This document shows positions 44,160 through 56,171 of a stretch of DNA of 64,000 nt, piece by piece. The notes under the pieces are model-generated. The model saw nothing but the letters and a program-made list of their open reading frames with translations, was not told the origin of the DNA and did not search any database. This DNA comes from Toxorhynchites rutilus septentrionalis (Eukaryota > Arthropoda > Insecta > Diptera > Culicidae), in the NCBI RefSeq assembly GCF_029784135.1, contig NC_073746.1, positions 77,700,704-77,764,703 on the forward strand, given 5' to 3'. Made by a program: the position numbers and the translations under genes. The first letter of the stretch is position 1; each line of letters starts with the position of its first letter.

Positions 44160-44890
44160 AAACTAATTGTAAGGGGTTGTATACGTATATGTATTTGCAA
44201 AGTGAATTCCCCCAGACACATAAATTTTGAAGTCCTTGTTAGGGAAACACATCTCAATAGGAAAAAAAAATCCCCGACTTGCATGTTTTGACGAAGCGGA
44301 TTCCCCCAGGCACATTGATTTTTAAGTCCGTGTTAGGGAAACACATCTTGGTGGGAATAAAAATATACAGGCATGTATATTTGCAAAGCGAATTTCCACA
44401 GGTGCATCGATTTTGAAGTCTGTGTTGGGGAAACCTTAGATCGGGCCAATCAATATTTGGCAGTTAGGGCCTTTAGATAAGGCTTGACAATATACAGTTA
44501 TTCAATTGTTCATCTCATGAAAAATAATATTTTATTGATTGTGATAGACGCGTAGAAATATTTCCTATCAATTGATTCAAACGTCTTTCCGAACTGTTAA
44601 GAAATGTTCGAGTTATAAGCATTCGAAATACGGGTAGGATTAGCACACAAATCGGCCAAACAAATGTATAGGAAAAAAGGAAGTTCTTCGGTTTTTCATG
44701 AATTTAAACCGTTTAGAGATTTGCGAATTGTAATGTGATGCATATCAAACAAATCTTAGATAATTTCCGATTAGATTTGTATGCAAATCATGAGAATTCG
44801 TTCACAGTGAAAATAGTTATTAACGTTAACGTTAACGTTATTTCATGAAAACGTGACCTGTTTTCTGATTTGGCATTTTTTATGATTTTT
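44160..44890 (+). repeat. GACGTAG family member with internal ~93-bp tandem units
   Basis: It begins 'taaggggttgtatacg', has three ~93-bp tandem units at 44,194-44,440 ('tttgcaaag', 'gaattcccccagacacat', 'gttagggaaacacatct'), and ends with 'gaaatgttcgagttataagc', 'tagttattaacgttaacg' and 'ctgatttggcattttttat'. The terminal palindrome is lost. It is the inverse of 40,423-41,118. Confidence 0.75.
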
Positions 44891-45059
44891 TCTGAAAATG
44901 GTGAAAGATTAAAATTAAGCAATTATTTTAATTTCCCTTTCAAAATATATAAATGAATTTAAAAAAGATAACGCCGAAAAAAAAATTCGAGAAAACCGGG
45001 TTTAATACAAAATTGACTATATCACCATCCCAGTTTGTAGTGAATCGTTGTCGGTGAAT

Positions 45060-45830
45060 TACATTGATCATTCGCATGGAGACTCCTGAAAATCTAATAT
45101 TTACTCGTTACATTTTTGTGAGTAGATTATAAGGATTGATATGTTCTGGATATGTTTCTAAATAAAATAATTTTACGTGACATGTCAAACGCAAGAATTT
45201 ACACAAAAAAATGTTAAAATGTTAAAATGTAAATGTTGAACAAGTTGAACATAAGTAGTATTTTTTGAAAAAAAACATGAGAAAGTTTTTGTTTCCCCTT
45301 TTTTGTGAAAAATTAATTTTATGAATTTTATGTCCAATTTATTTGGATTTTTTTTAATGAAAACAATTTCCTACACTTCTTTCTTTGACCAGATTTTTGT
45401 AGGTCTTATAGTTTTTGAGTTAAAATTTTCCCTAAAAAAATTCGAAAAAAAATCTTTCTTAAAAAACTATAAGATCTAAGAAATTTTGGTCAAAGGATAA
45501 AATGTAGGAAATTGTTTGAATTTTCTTTTTAAAAAATTGAACATATAAAAAAATCATTAAAAAATCCAATTTCAAAAATCGAAATTATTTTTTCTCGAAA
45601 ACGTGTTTTTTATATTATAAAAAATATGGGTAGCCCAAATAATAACCAACAAGTCATCGCTACATTGAAAGAAGGGCATTTCTACAATATAAGAGTTTTT
45701 CTTACAACAACTGTTCCATGTTTCCATTGAAAAATCACTACTAATGTTACACTTGTAACATTTCTGTGTGTAAATTCTCGTGATTGACATGCTCTGCAAA
45801 CTTTTTTTGAAATTTTTTTTCTTTTTTTTA
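45060..45830. repeat. Fold-back pair of the 24-27 kb alternating unit
   Basis: The left half (45,100-45,440) goes from 'tacatttttgtgagtaga' to 'tcctacacttctttctttga' and 'gtaggtcttatagttttt'. The right half (45,455-45,800) repeats it inverted: 'aaaaactataagatc', 'caaaggataaaatgtaggaa', 'catttctgtgtgtaaattct'. The centre is at about 45,447. Same unit as in the array at 23,980-27,030. Confidence 0.78.
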
Positions 45831-47630
45831 TAAACTTATTCAGAACATGTCAATCATGAGAAATCGCGTTAAGTTATGCATGCAGAAATTTGTTTACTTT
45901 CCCAGCAGTTCGAACAAGACCTCACTCACTTACACTCGCTTGGTTCCTTTGTACCCGGAATTCAAAGTTAGTTTGACTACTTTTCAAAAAGTTGGAAATC
46001 CGTAGAAATCCATGCATCCGAAAAAGTCTATGAATTTACATAAAACAAAAGTTATCTGGCATCTCTGATCCCGACTCGGGTGTAATACCCGAGGCCTAGG
46101 CCGGCAGAAGGGCAGGTGGCTATTACGGACGCGTAAAATTCAATTCCATCGGGGGTCGACGCTATCCGGCGGTTTAATCGGAAACATTCACTCCTTTCGC
46201 GAAATTGGAAGAGCTTGCCCAAGTGAGGAAGCTTTCTCGTCGTATTCCCGTCTCCTGCCGTTGCCGGAAACGGAGACGAGAGCAGGGGGTAGACATCCAC
46301 ACGGTGGAGCGTAAAATTTGAACTGTTTTAACGGCTCTAAATTCGAGAAGATGACACAGTGGTCTACTGCCAATAAATCCGCGCGAAAAATTATTCAAAA
46401 GTTAAATAAATTCAACATGACGTGAACACAGGAAACGATAATTTTGCTAATTACAGCAAATTGCGATGCATTTTATTTTTCCGATGCCACGTTTCTTCCC
46501 TCTTACCCACTGTCATATCCCGAGCGCGGGGTACGACTTATCTCGACGTTTCAGCCGTTTACTCACGCTTTGCGTGTAATGGTACATGCTGAAACTTTGC
46601 CCGCCAGAGCGAGGGAAAGTTTGAGCGAATGATTAAGGCTACCAACTAATTAATTGTCTCGAATATGCAACAGAAGCCGCTCCGCTAAATTTGCTCCAAT
46701 CACATTCGTCCCTCACCTTCCGGATTTAAATTTTTCATACACGCTCCGCTGTCCAACGGTGGACATTAAACCCGGACACGTTCAGGGGCAGGAAGAAGCA
46801 GATAAAACAACCTAATGGCACTCTATTCATTACCATAGCGCAACATTCGCAGGAAAGGCAATCCATTAACGAACGCGACACAGCAACTAACTTCTCACAC
46901 TTTCGCAGCCGCTCCTAGATGTTTATCACGAAACTCGTCACTGCTAAGCCCTTGCATTTTTTGCAAACATTTTGAAAAAGACACTTATAACGTATTATAA
47001 CTATTAATTGATGTATTATGGTTTTTTTTCTTCTGTGACACAAAAACGCTTAATTAACGAATCCCTCACCACCTCCCGTAGATTTTTTTCCTCCCATTTA
47101 TCTTTGACCCACTAGGAATTCAATGACCCAAGAAACCTGACTCGAACCGAAGTTGATTGTTAATTTATACGCTAATCAAATATTTGCCGATTGGTTTCAG
47201 ATGAGTTGGCATTTGGGATTAGGTGTGGAGAAAAAGGAATTAATTAGCGGAGAGAAGAGAGAGGATGGAACTTTGGCGGCCTAATCATCGCGGAAGTCGC
47301 ATTTGCTTTGGGCCGTGATAGCGTAATTGTGATTTATTGGTCGGCGAAACCGGTTAATCAGCCGATTGGTACGATCTTGGAAAGCAATCTTAGATCTTCG
47401 ATGCGAATCAGAAGATGACTATGTTTGTAGCCATACGAAATGGAACTTTTAAAGTATGAATGATTTACGTAATATACCGCGCCTCACTAAGTTTCAGGTC
47501 TAATTAAAATATATATTTTTTACCTAAATCTCAACTTTCTTCATACTTTGCTTAATTTGTTCGTTCCAACGCTCATCTACTCGAAATAGTCCTCAGATCA
47601 ACAATTGTTTCTTCTTTTAAACCAATCTTC
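45831..47630. other. Unique island with TAATTA words
   Basis: The stretch 45.9-47.45 kb is less AT-rich, with no recognised repeats. TAATTA/TTAATTA words occur near 46,646, 47,050, 47,160 and 47,240. Overlapping minus-strand frames at 46,050-46,400 have no known domain. Possible non-coding regulatory DNA. Confidence 0.45.
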
Positions 47631-47711
47631 TACAGGGTCTTTCAGATTTAACGCTCACGCAACAAATTTTAATAACTTCTACAAAAGCGAACCGATTTTA
47701 TTTTTTTTTAA

Positions 47712-49413
47712 ATCGAGGGGTTGTCCGAGACACGATCGCTTAGGACGTAGGACTACGCAATCTTTTTTTTTTCTTGAAATTTGTTGTTTTATCATTTCGG
47801 ATATTATTTGCGAATACGTCGTAATTTCGTAAATAACTTTTGAGTAAATAGTTCCGGGTACCCTGAAAAGGTTTAATTGGCTTGCGTGGTTTTGTGAAAT
47901 CATTTCGAGAAGCAACGATTGTTTCTTGCCGAGAGGCATCTTCCGTGCATCGCCATTCAACAAGCATCAAACACGCGTTTAAAAGGTGCACACAGTTGCA
48001 GCGATAAAAAGATGAATATGAAAAATCGTTTCTCGAATCTCGGTCAAAACCGTCAACAAAGCTTTGGGCTTGTTGCAGCGGAACAGAGCCTATGCGCACG
48101 AAAGCAAATATTAATGACAACTAAACGTATCGAAGGTTCTATTCACATGTAGGAGAAATGGGGGTAAGACGGACAAGTTAAGAAGAACTTCAATCGTATC
48201 TTTGGAAACTTATGTTTTCCGAAAATTTAAAGCAGTTTTTTACAGTTCAATAAAATGGTTTCCGAAATAGTTAGCCAAATGTTTTATGAAAATTTGTTTT
48301 TCCATGTTTTTTACTGAAATTAAAACAATTCGAAAAGTAGAACATTCTTATCAATGCAGGTATAATGGACATGTAGTGGGGGTAAATGGACAGTTTAATA
48401 ATTTACGAAGCGTAGAAGTTTATCGCTAGCGAGAGGAATAATTTCGCTCTCTCTCAGTGTTTGTGTATACAGTAACTGAAATAGAACAAAAAGAGAAAGC
48501 AATATAAAAAGAGTTGAATCCTTTACTTTTCATCATACATTGGATGTGACTGTCCATTTCAACCCCACCAGTGCAATTATTTCAATAATTTCAATTACTA
48601 CTTACGAAAGAATTTACTTTTCCGTGCATACCTAATATCGCTTCTCTTTCAACTCACAAACCGAAATATAACCGTTAGCGAATTCAATTTTGCAATTGCA
48701 AAATTTTGCAACTGAAAATGCTTAACATCAAAGCCGGATAAATTACATCCACACGCGGAATCATGTTTGATTTTCGGTTTTTGTTTCCCTATTCCACTTT
48801 GGATCAGTTATCATTGACATAGGATTTAAATATTATAGAATACCATGTAGAAGGGGTTCCCATCAACAGAAATTTCAAATTCATAATACAACTATACGAA
48901 TCAACCACCTGTCCATTATGTCCCCACTGTCCGTCTTACCCGCGGTTCCCCTACAGGAAATGAACAAGTTCTAAGCTTCGCGCAACGAAAACGAGCAACA
49001 CACACAAAGTCAAACACTGATGGCTAGAAGCCAGATTCTAAGAACGTCCCCAAGGGTAGAGTTTACTTCGCAAATATTTTCTTTTCACTATCCTTCGTTG
49101 TTTCTATTCTAGCGGCTGCATAAGTTACCCGTTATTGACAGCTCTGTTCCGGAAAGCACACAAAAGGACAGAACAAATGTATGCGGAAATGAGAATGCTT
49201 CCAATTTTCACCAATTTAAACCATATACAGACTATAGGATTGTAATGTATAGCATACCAAACGAATCTTAGAAAATTTCCGATTCAATTGGTATTTGCAT
49301 AAAATTAAAATCCGCTCGCAGGAAAAATAGTTATTAACGTTAACTTCATTTTATAAAAACGTGTCCTGTTTTCTGATTTGACGCCCTTAATGAAAGACGT
49401 AGTCCTACGTTAA
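47712..49413 (+). repeat. GACGTAG-palindrome family, most complete copy (middle layer)
   Basis: 5' end 'aatcgaggggttgtccgaga' with 'gacacgatcgctt' and GACGTAGGACTACG. 3' end 'gatttgacgcccttaatg' with GACGTAGTCCTACGTT. Without the nested MITE it is about 0.9 kb. Other members: 591-1037, 34,028-34,600, 40,423-41,118, 44,160-44,890 and 53,070-54,016. Confidence 0.82.
48152..48951. mobile_element. 800-bp TA-flanked MITE (innermost layer)
   Basis: Left end GGAGAAATGGGGGTAAGACG, right end reverse-complemented GGGGAACCGCGGGTAAGACG, both continuing 'gaca'. TA outside (48,150-48,151 and 48,952-48,953). Words such as 'gggggtaaatggaca' recur inside as subterminal repeats. No coding capacity. Confidence 0.85.
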
Positions 49414-49499
49414 AAACGAAAATAAAGTTTATTTTGGGACATTTTCGATGTGACTACCCCTTTTTCGATAACGTGTTTTAAACGGTGAACAAATTATTC

Positions 49500-49700
49500 A
49501 TGCACAACTCTAACATTACAACTTCGATGCTGTTGACAATCCGAGTTATTTATTCTTCAAGTTCCTCCAAAATTTATGGCTTATTAACATAGCAACGGTC
49601 CTTCACGTACCCCCAGAAGAAGTAATCGACGACGAGAAATGTTGAAATTCTTACCATAAGAGGACAAAGTTTCATTAAGTCTTCGGTTGGTCGAGCAATA
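49500..49700 (-). pseudogene. DD41D-like transposase C-terminal relic
   Basis: The minus strand at about 49,545-49,640 reads DYFFWGYVKDRCYVNKP followed by a stop and then ILEELEE. This parallels DFFLWGYAKDRVYANSPKTL in the element at 8 kb. The rest of the protein is missing or unreadable, so the outer transposon is dead. Confidence 0.7.
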
Positions 49701-49886
49701 CGATTTCACTGAAAATACACGTTCTTGTAAACTGTAAACTGTAAAATCTTGACACTAAAAACCATCCGATCAGACTGAAAAAGTAGTCGAATATTATCGT
49801 CCCGAAGTGGGGATTGCAGAAAAAAAAATTTTTATAAAGAGCTATTCAATTTTTTTGCGTGAGCGTTCAATCTGAAAGACCCTGTA

Positions 49887-52800
49887 TCTCTGGAGCGTCT
49901 TCTTAAAAGCAAACCCATTACGATTTCGGGTCGCTTAGACCTACCCATCTAAGATTAGAGAGAAACTTTACAACACCTTTCGGGACGAGAAAATAAATGT
50001 TTTCCCCTTGTAGAAATGTTATTCTGATTACAGAAATATAGAAAAATTCTGGCTATAGAATAAGTTCAGAAAAGATCATAGAGCAGGAATGCGAGTCGAT
50101 ATTATCCGGTTTGATCCGTATAATACTGTCTTCCATGATCTCAATCATTGCTGGTTTATTCGTAGAAACAAGATACCTTACGCAACCCCACAAAAAGTAG
50201 ACTAGAGGAATCGAATCACACGACGGTCTAGACGGTCAATTTACAGGTCCAACTGAAAAAGATAAATTGTGCTATAATTGTATAGCACAGTGCATAGTGT
50301 ATTGTTTCACGTGCTGTGTGTTACGTTTTGTTCAAACTACATTTCTCACTCACTGTTGGTTTTAAACTTACGAATAGAGATTTCCGGTTTTAGGCATCTA
50401 TAGAATTTGGATGGATTTTTTTTAAAATTATCACTGATTTGGTATTGAGAAAAGTGTTTTTGTTTTAATTTCAAGTAGTGGATTAGACATTGTTTTAGGG
50501 ATTTTACACTTAGAGTTTTAAGTTTTTGATTTATAATTTTAGGATTTTTTAAATAAAATTTTCGGATTTAGAACCGCCTTCGTGGTAAGGCGTAAACTAA
50601 ATAATTAACAGGAGTTCTCTCGGTTACCTTCCTAAATTTCCCAAAGATGAGATCCACCCTCGTGATTAGAGTACGATACAGAGAACGTTAAAGGAACAAC
50701 AAAATATATCACCGGTACAGACTTTCCCTCCCAGGTTACCAAAAGATAATCTCTGCCACGTGTTGTGAAAATAAGATTTTTGTAATTTCCTTTCGTCGAG
50801 TGTTTGATAGTTCGCGTTCACATAATCACATCACTTACCTCAGTGAATCATGATTCTCACCTCTCTCCACTAACAACTATCCCTTTCATGATAAACGCTA
50901 GGGAACCACGTGACCCTAGCGACCCTTCTGGCCTTCGGGCGGCGAATATCATACTAACATTCCTTCCCTTCATCTGGTGACTGTAAGGACGCGGTCGGTG
51001 TCGTTATAGACTATTTCAAGTTCGAATCACCGAAACTTGCACAATGAGGATGATTTGCTACTCCCAAGTGTCATTCAGTGTGTTCTTTCTGCAATTTCGC
51101 TGGATCAGGTCAATCATGGAGAGCCACTACAAAGTGTAAAGTCTACCCAAGATCAAGCTCAAGCTTAAATCTTTTTAAAATAAATCTCAAACTGCTCGAC
51201 ATTATCATCGAGGTAGAAGCAGCAATTTTTCTTTTACCGACATCCGATAAATGAGAGCGGAATAGCATTTCGAATAATGATGAAAATCATCATAAACAAT
51301 AAACAAGAATGTGGCTCAAGTGGCTCAAAAATGAACGCATTGAAAACATGGATCGCTAGCTAAATTAAGCATTTTTCCAATAGTGTGGCAATGATTCTGC
51401 ACCAACCCGAAAATAAATGATAGATTGTGAAAAGTTTTTAAATATTGTTTTTGAACTATTAACTTTTGTGTAACTTAGTCGTTTTGAATTCCATTTCTGA
51501 CGATATATCCTTTTTTTTTTTTGGACAGCCTTAAAAAGTGGATGCGTCTGTAGTATTGCTCTGCAGTGTAGTGCTCATGTTCAGGGCCTTATTTAGCCAC
51601 TCTCATTGACAAATCGTCGCCTAATCACAAATCTACCACAATAAAGGTTGCTCCGTATTAACTTTCAATAGAGAAAATATATGTTTTCCTTCGTGCACGC
51701 TTTCGATTTCTTTTTCACACCGACACGACATTCGTTCATTCGAGCAGATCCAAAAACTTCGTTGTTGTATTTAAAACTTACTCACTAAAACAAATGAACA
51801 CGATGAGGTGGGAAGTTTGCCCAGTAGGCCAGCATAAGTAATCATATGTAGGAGGCGGTGATTTGGTGGTAAACGTAACTGAAATGCCCTTATCTGCGTC
51901 TGTGAAAACAGCTTTTTTCGGAAGACATTTTGGTGAAATGAAATGCATAAAAGATAAAATATAGATGCGAGCGTCCTTTCGTATGCGAAGTGAAACATTT
52001 TTACGATGTTGATTTTTGCCCACAAATTACCAAATTAACATATAAACATCCAATACTTCTCCAAATTGAACCACATTCCTGATATGGTGTTATGTTTGAA
52101 AGTAAAAATTCAAGACGCTAAACTGGAAAAATGATTTTTCGAGTCACCCTAGAATAAAAATGGGCACCTTAATTAAAAAAGAAATACGGGTCAAATGTTC
52201 TGTGATAAAGAACAAAATTACCAATTTTGACGAAAATCTGAGAACCACTATATCGGTTTGACATGAAATGGCTGCGAACATATTCAATATTGGCAGTAAT
52301 ATTGGAATTCTTTCGATTAACTGTTGTCCAAGACATGACTTCATTGTTAACATAGGACCCCGAAAATTTTCCCGGCGATAAAACGATCGTTTTCGCGTTC
52401 TCAGAATTTAGGAATGAACTCTTTCATACAAATGTTTGGTAGCTCAGACAAGGACCGGTGACATCTAAATTTCAAAATTATCTCATTAGAAGAAAAGTTT
52501 GGTGGCCCTGAAAATCTATCCCACTTGCATGGTTTTGGAGAAGCAGTGAAAGATGATTGTTTCATGATTCATTCTTGCCCGACGGAAATGGCCATATGTT
52601 GCAATTTCTTTCGCTTCTGTCAAATAGAATACAATATCAAAAAAATTTTTTTTTTCTTTTATATGATCCAACTCAGCAACTATCACAATGGTTTCAATCG
52701 CTGTTGATAAACACTGTAGCAACAGGCGAATATATGTTTGTTTCACCACCGCTTGGGGCTGTTGGCGAAGGCGGAGCTTACGTAGCAGTTTTTAATTTTC

Positions 52801-53069
52801 CTGCTCTGCATTTGTGCGAAGCAGGAAGTTTGAGCGAACAATTTACGAGCGACTGATTGATAGCAAGCTTCGCAATGGTAGAAGTATACGAAAACAACAA
52901 CATCACATGAAAATGGCTTTTATAATTTCTGCAATATCGATTGTGCTCGCCGCTCCTTTTAAAAAGCGAAGCTTGGGAAGCTCAAATTGAACCAATCAAA
53001 ACGTTTTTTAGCGGATTAAGACTGAATAGAAACACCAAAACAACCCAAAACATACGAAAAAAATTATAG
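49887..53069. other. Mostly unassigned, with minor repeats
   Basis: A 22-bp hairpin 'tgtgctataattgtatagca' lies at about 50,269. The block 50,880-51,140 is GC-richer ('cctagcgacccttctggcc', 'gtaaggacgcggtcggtg') and may be an unrecognised retroelement end. The stretch 51,640-51,850 resembles 11,560-11,840. The stretch 52,180-52,275 is a CAGCC-element end ('ccactatatcggtttgacat'). Frames at 52,516-52,856 have no known motif. Confidence 0.45.
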
Positions 53070-54016
53070 GAGGTTGTGTCCAAGATACGACCGCATTGTT
53101 GACGTAGAACTACGCTGTTATTTTATATAATACGCTTGTTTATAACATCGGATATTATTTTATAATGCTGTGAAATTTTAGAAATAACTGTTTAGTAGAA
53201 TGGTATGATCGCCCTGAAATGATTTTTTTTTGTTGAATTAGTTGACGATAATTGATGGATGGTTCAACAATACATTAGCTGATCGTATGTCGCAATTTGT
53301 TTCATGTCAATGCATTGAAAATTTACCTCGAACGCTATTCCGGTGGCCTTTTTTGCAATTGACATAGACTCGGCTACAGTCGATTATATACTTGTTGCAC
53401 CAGCACCATTATTCCACATTTCAAAACTACATTGATGGCGAACCTGGCAGCAGCAGATACGGTGATGACTATGAGCGGATCAGGACCAACGACAAAGGAT
53501 TTCGATATTTGTCCGAAGCCACTCCCGAGAAACAGAACAACGAGACTTAAAGAAAACTGATCATTTTCGACAACGTTTATTTAAGTAAACTTTTACACGA
53601 CTTGTGTGCTTTGCGATCTATATTCAACTGATATAAGAGCTCGAGCCTTTATCCCAAAAATTGGGGTCGGGATATTCAAACACGATCGAGAAGGGTTCGG
53701 GTGCGAAAGAGAAACATATCGATATTTGAATTTCCCTACTCTACAAACTTATCGGTTTGAGCTCAAAAAATATTTCACAGGGTATTCACAATTCATTATT
53801 AAATTAGGTTCTAAATCTAAATACAAGTTTCATTTATATGTATAATAAATCGGAAGTTATCCAACATACATCAATTTAAATCTTACGATTCGTTTGGTAT
53901 GTAAAACGCCAAAATTCGTTCGCGGCAAAAGTAGTTATTAACGTTAACTTTATTTCATAAAAACGTGACCAGTTTTCTGATTTGGCCCCCTTATGAAAGA
54001 CGTAGTTCTACGTCAA
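53070..54016 (+). repeat. GACGTAG-palindrome family copy
   Basis: 5' end 'gaggttgtgtccaagatacg' and 'accgcattgtt' with GACGTAGAACTACG. 3' end 'gttttctgatttggcccc' with GACGTAGTTCTACGTC at 54,000. Internal word 'catcggatattattt' parallels the copy at 47.8 kb. The interior differs more from other copies than the ends do. Confidence 0.8.
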
Positions 54017-54870
54017 AAGTCAAAACTTAAACAAAATTAGAAAATTCTGAATCAAGGAAATATGTGTTTGCAAGATTTTATTTATTTGTCTACTACAAAA
54101 CTATCGACTACGGACCTTAGTTGAGTAGTCGATTATTCCGAGAGTCAATTCACGACATGACAAAATATTATGGTTTCGGCCAAATAGGGGAATACAACTC
54201 AAGACGACTGAACATTCTTCGCCATAACGATGCGAGCTCTTACACATCGGTTCAAACAACCGCCTATTTGATCGGTGAAAACATCCATTTAATGGGTCAT
54301 CTACCGAACATTCTCAGTTAGGGAAACGCCTATCGGTCTGTACGGTCTGTAGTAGTAGTGTTGAATCAAAGAGGCTTTGAACTTTTACATTTCACGCGCC
54401 TCTAGCCTGGAAAAAAGGCCACTCAGAAAAACAAGAACTAGCATTTGGCCTTGAAAAAGGCCATTAGGAAATCCTCGAGGATCACCGCCGTTTGGTCGCT
54501 AACCGGGTGGCTGAGGGATCGTGAATGTCTGCACAATATTAGTTTGTTTCTTCCATAGAGGCCTTTATAGAAACCTTTGCATTTGGGAAGGCCATTTGGA
54601 AGCCACGGCACCGCCGCACAGTGGGGCAGTTCTGAAAAAAGACGGTCAAAGTTTTTTTCTTGTCTTACCTTACATTTTTGAGGTTGGGTGTCTTCAGGAA
54701 AGTTGTGCAGAATGTTGATTCGGATAATTTGACGGTTTCATTTAAACTCTTATTAAGTTACAGTAAAAATTAAAAAAGCTAACTTTTTATACTTACGAGA
54801 TAGTTGAGTTATATCTCAGAGTTTGAAGTATACGGCAAACCACTTTTCGAACTCGAGAACTCTCGGACAC
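54017..54870. other. No recognised feature
   Basis: No clear genes. A self-similar stretch with 'aaaaaggcca' words lies at 54,410-54,470, and 'cagtggggcag' at 54,619 may be an element end without a partner. Confidence 0.4.
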
Positions 54871-55759
54871 ATCACTTTTTATACCAATTTTTAAAACGCA
54901 ATTTACTCAATATATTACTCTATTTTCTTCATACTTTGTCTACTATTGATGTTTTTTGCATTATATTAATTTATAAATAAATTTATGATTCTATCTCACT
55001 ATCAGAGCTCAAATTTGAGTTATATTGCAGTTGGTGATAGCAATTGGACCTTTCTCGATTTTCGTTTTTGCAAGCTGCTTATCACAGGGTCGGATGTCAT
55101 AAAACATCCTGATTGCTGGCCTCTCTGCAAGTTCTGGATCTGCAAGTTGAATTTTGAAGGTTAAGAATGTGTTTATACGCCTTTTCTAGATATGGTTGAT
55201 TTTTTTTTCAGAATTTTAGCAATGTTGCGTGGTACAAAAAATATATATTTATAAAATTTCGATATTTTTTATAATTATGAGACTCAGTACTGGTTTAATA
55301 TATATTTAAATGTGTTCGCATGTGTTTTTTTATATTTGTGAACTAAACCAGTACTGAGCCTCAAAATTAAAAAAAAAAAAATTTATACATATTTTTGTAC
55401 CGCGCAACACTACTAAAAATCTGAGAAAAATCACACACATCTAGAAAAGGTGTATAGACACATTCTAAACCTTCGAAATTCAACTTACAGAGAGGCCAGC
55501 AATCAGGATGTTTTATGACATCCGATCCTCTGATAAGCAGCTTACAAAAACGAAAATCGAGAAAGGTCCAATTGCTATCCCCAACTGTAAAAAAACTACT
55601 CCAATACAACACAAATTTGAGCTCTGATAGTGAGACAGAATCAAACATTGATTTATAAATTAATATAATGCAAATAAACATCAATAGTAGACAAAGTATG
55701 AAGAGAATAGAGTAAAATATTGATTAAATTGCGCTGTAAAAATTGGTATAAAAAGTGAT
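54871..55759. repeat. Giant fold-back hairpin, ~420-bp arms
   Basis: The left arm (54,871-55,298) starts 'atcactttttataccaattt' and ends 'cagtactggttta'. The right arm (55,343-55,759) mirrors it from 'taaaccagtactgag' to 'aattggtataaaaagtgat'. The loop is about 44 nt. Long internal blocks pair closely, for example 'catcctgattgctggcctct' with its inverse. A 105-residue minus frame crosses the right arm; its pieces (SDVIKHPDCWPLCKLNFEG) also appear in the left arm in plus orientation. I do not recognise it as a protein. Confidence 0.9.
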
Positions 55760-55845
55760 AATATTATAATATTATAATTATTAATAATATTATATTATAA
55801 TATTAATAATATAATTATAATAATATAAATTATTAAATAAATGAC
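55755..55845. repeat. Cryptic AT-only palindromic repeat
   Basis: Nearly pure A/T sequence of 'taatattataat' type words in both directions, directly next to the giant hairpin. It is likely prone to cruciform formation and length change. Confidence 0.85.
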
Positions 55846-56171
55846 AGGGCAATCCTGACTAAAAATTAAATGTTGACGTGATCGATATTTAGGGTTTCAA
55901 TCTGTACCCCAGTATATTCCCAAAATACGTAATCCTACGCCAAAACCATTTGAATTTAAAATAATGAGAAATAGAAGATATTTCAGATGTGTGATTAGAA
56001 TAAAAGTAATGGGTAATATCAAAAGCACATGTGTTATCATTACATGGAAATTATATATGCGCTATAAAATCGCAAATTCATCGAGGTAAGTTGATACATG
56101 CTACAACTCAATTCACATTGCTTCTTAAATTGCATCAATTTTCGATATAATCAGTCTTGTCGAGCCCTGTT
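55846..56171. other. No recognised gene; short shared repeat
   Basis: 55,893-55,945 resembles 21,830-21,890 ('ttcccaaaatacgtaatcct'). The remainder is AT-rich. Confidence 0.4.

Larger units (their letters stand above)
47633..49884 (-). mobile_element. CAGGG-ended transposon, outer layer of a triple nest
   Basis: The inverted ends are almost perfect over 30 bp: CAGGGTCTTTCAGATTTAAC left and, reverse-complemented, CAGGGTCTTTCAGATTGAAC right, then 'gctcacgcaa'. TA outside both (47,631-47,632 and 49,885-49,886). Only about 550 bp belong to this element; the rest is an inserted GACGTAG-family copy (47,712-49,413), which itself contains a MITE (48,152-48,951). Confidence 0.9.

Noticed and set aside
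50880..51140. GC-richer block as a retrotransposon 3' end
   Set aside because: It looked vaguely familiar but I could not find coding, ends or a second copy in the window, so it is not listed as an element.
55367..55684. 105-codon frame in the giant hairpin as a Cys-rich protein
   Set aside because: The same words occur on the other strand in the opposite arm, with a stop and a small duplication; it follows from the inverted repeat and not from coding constraint that I can show.
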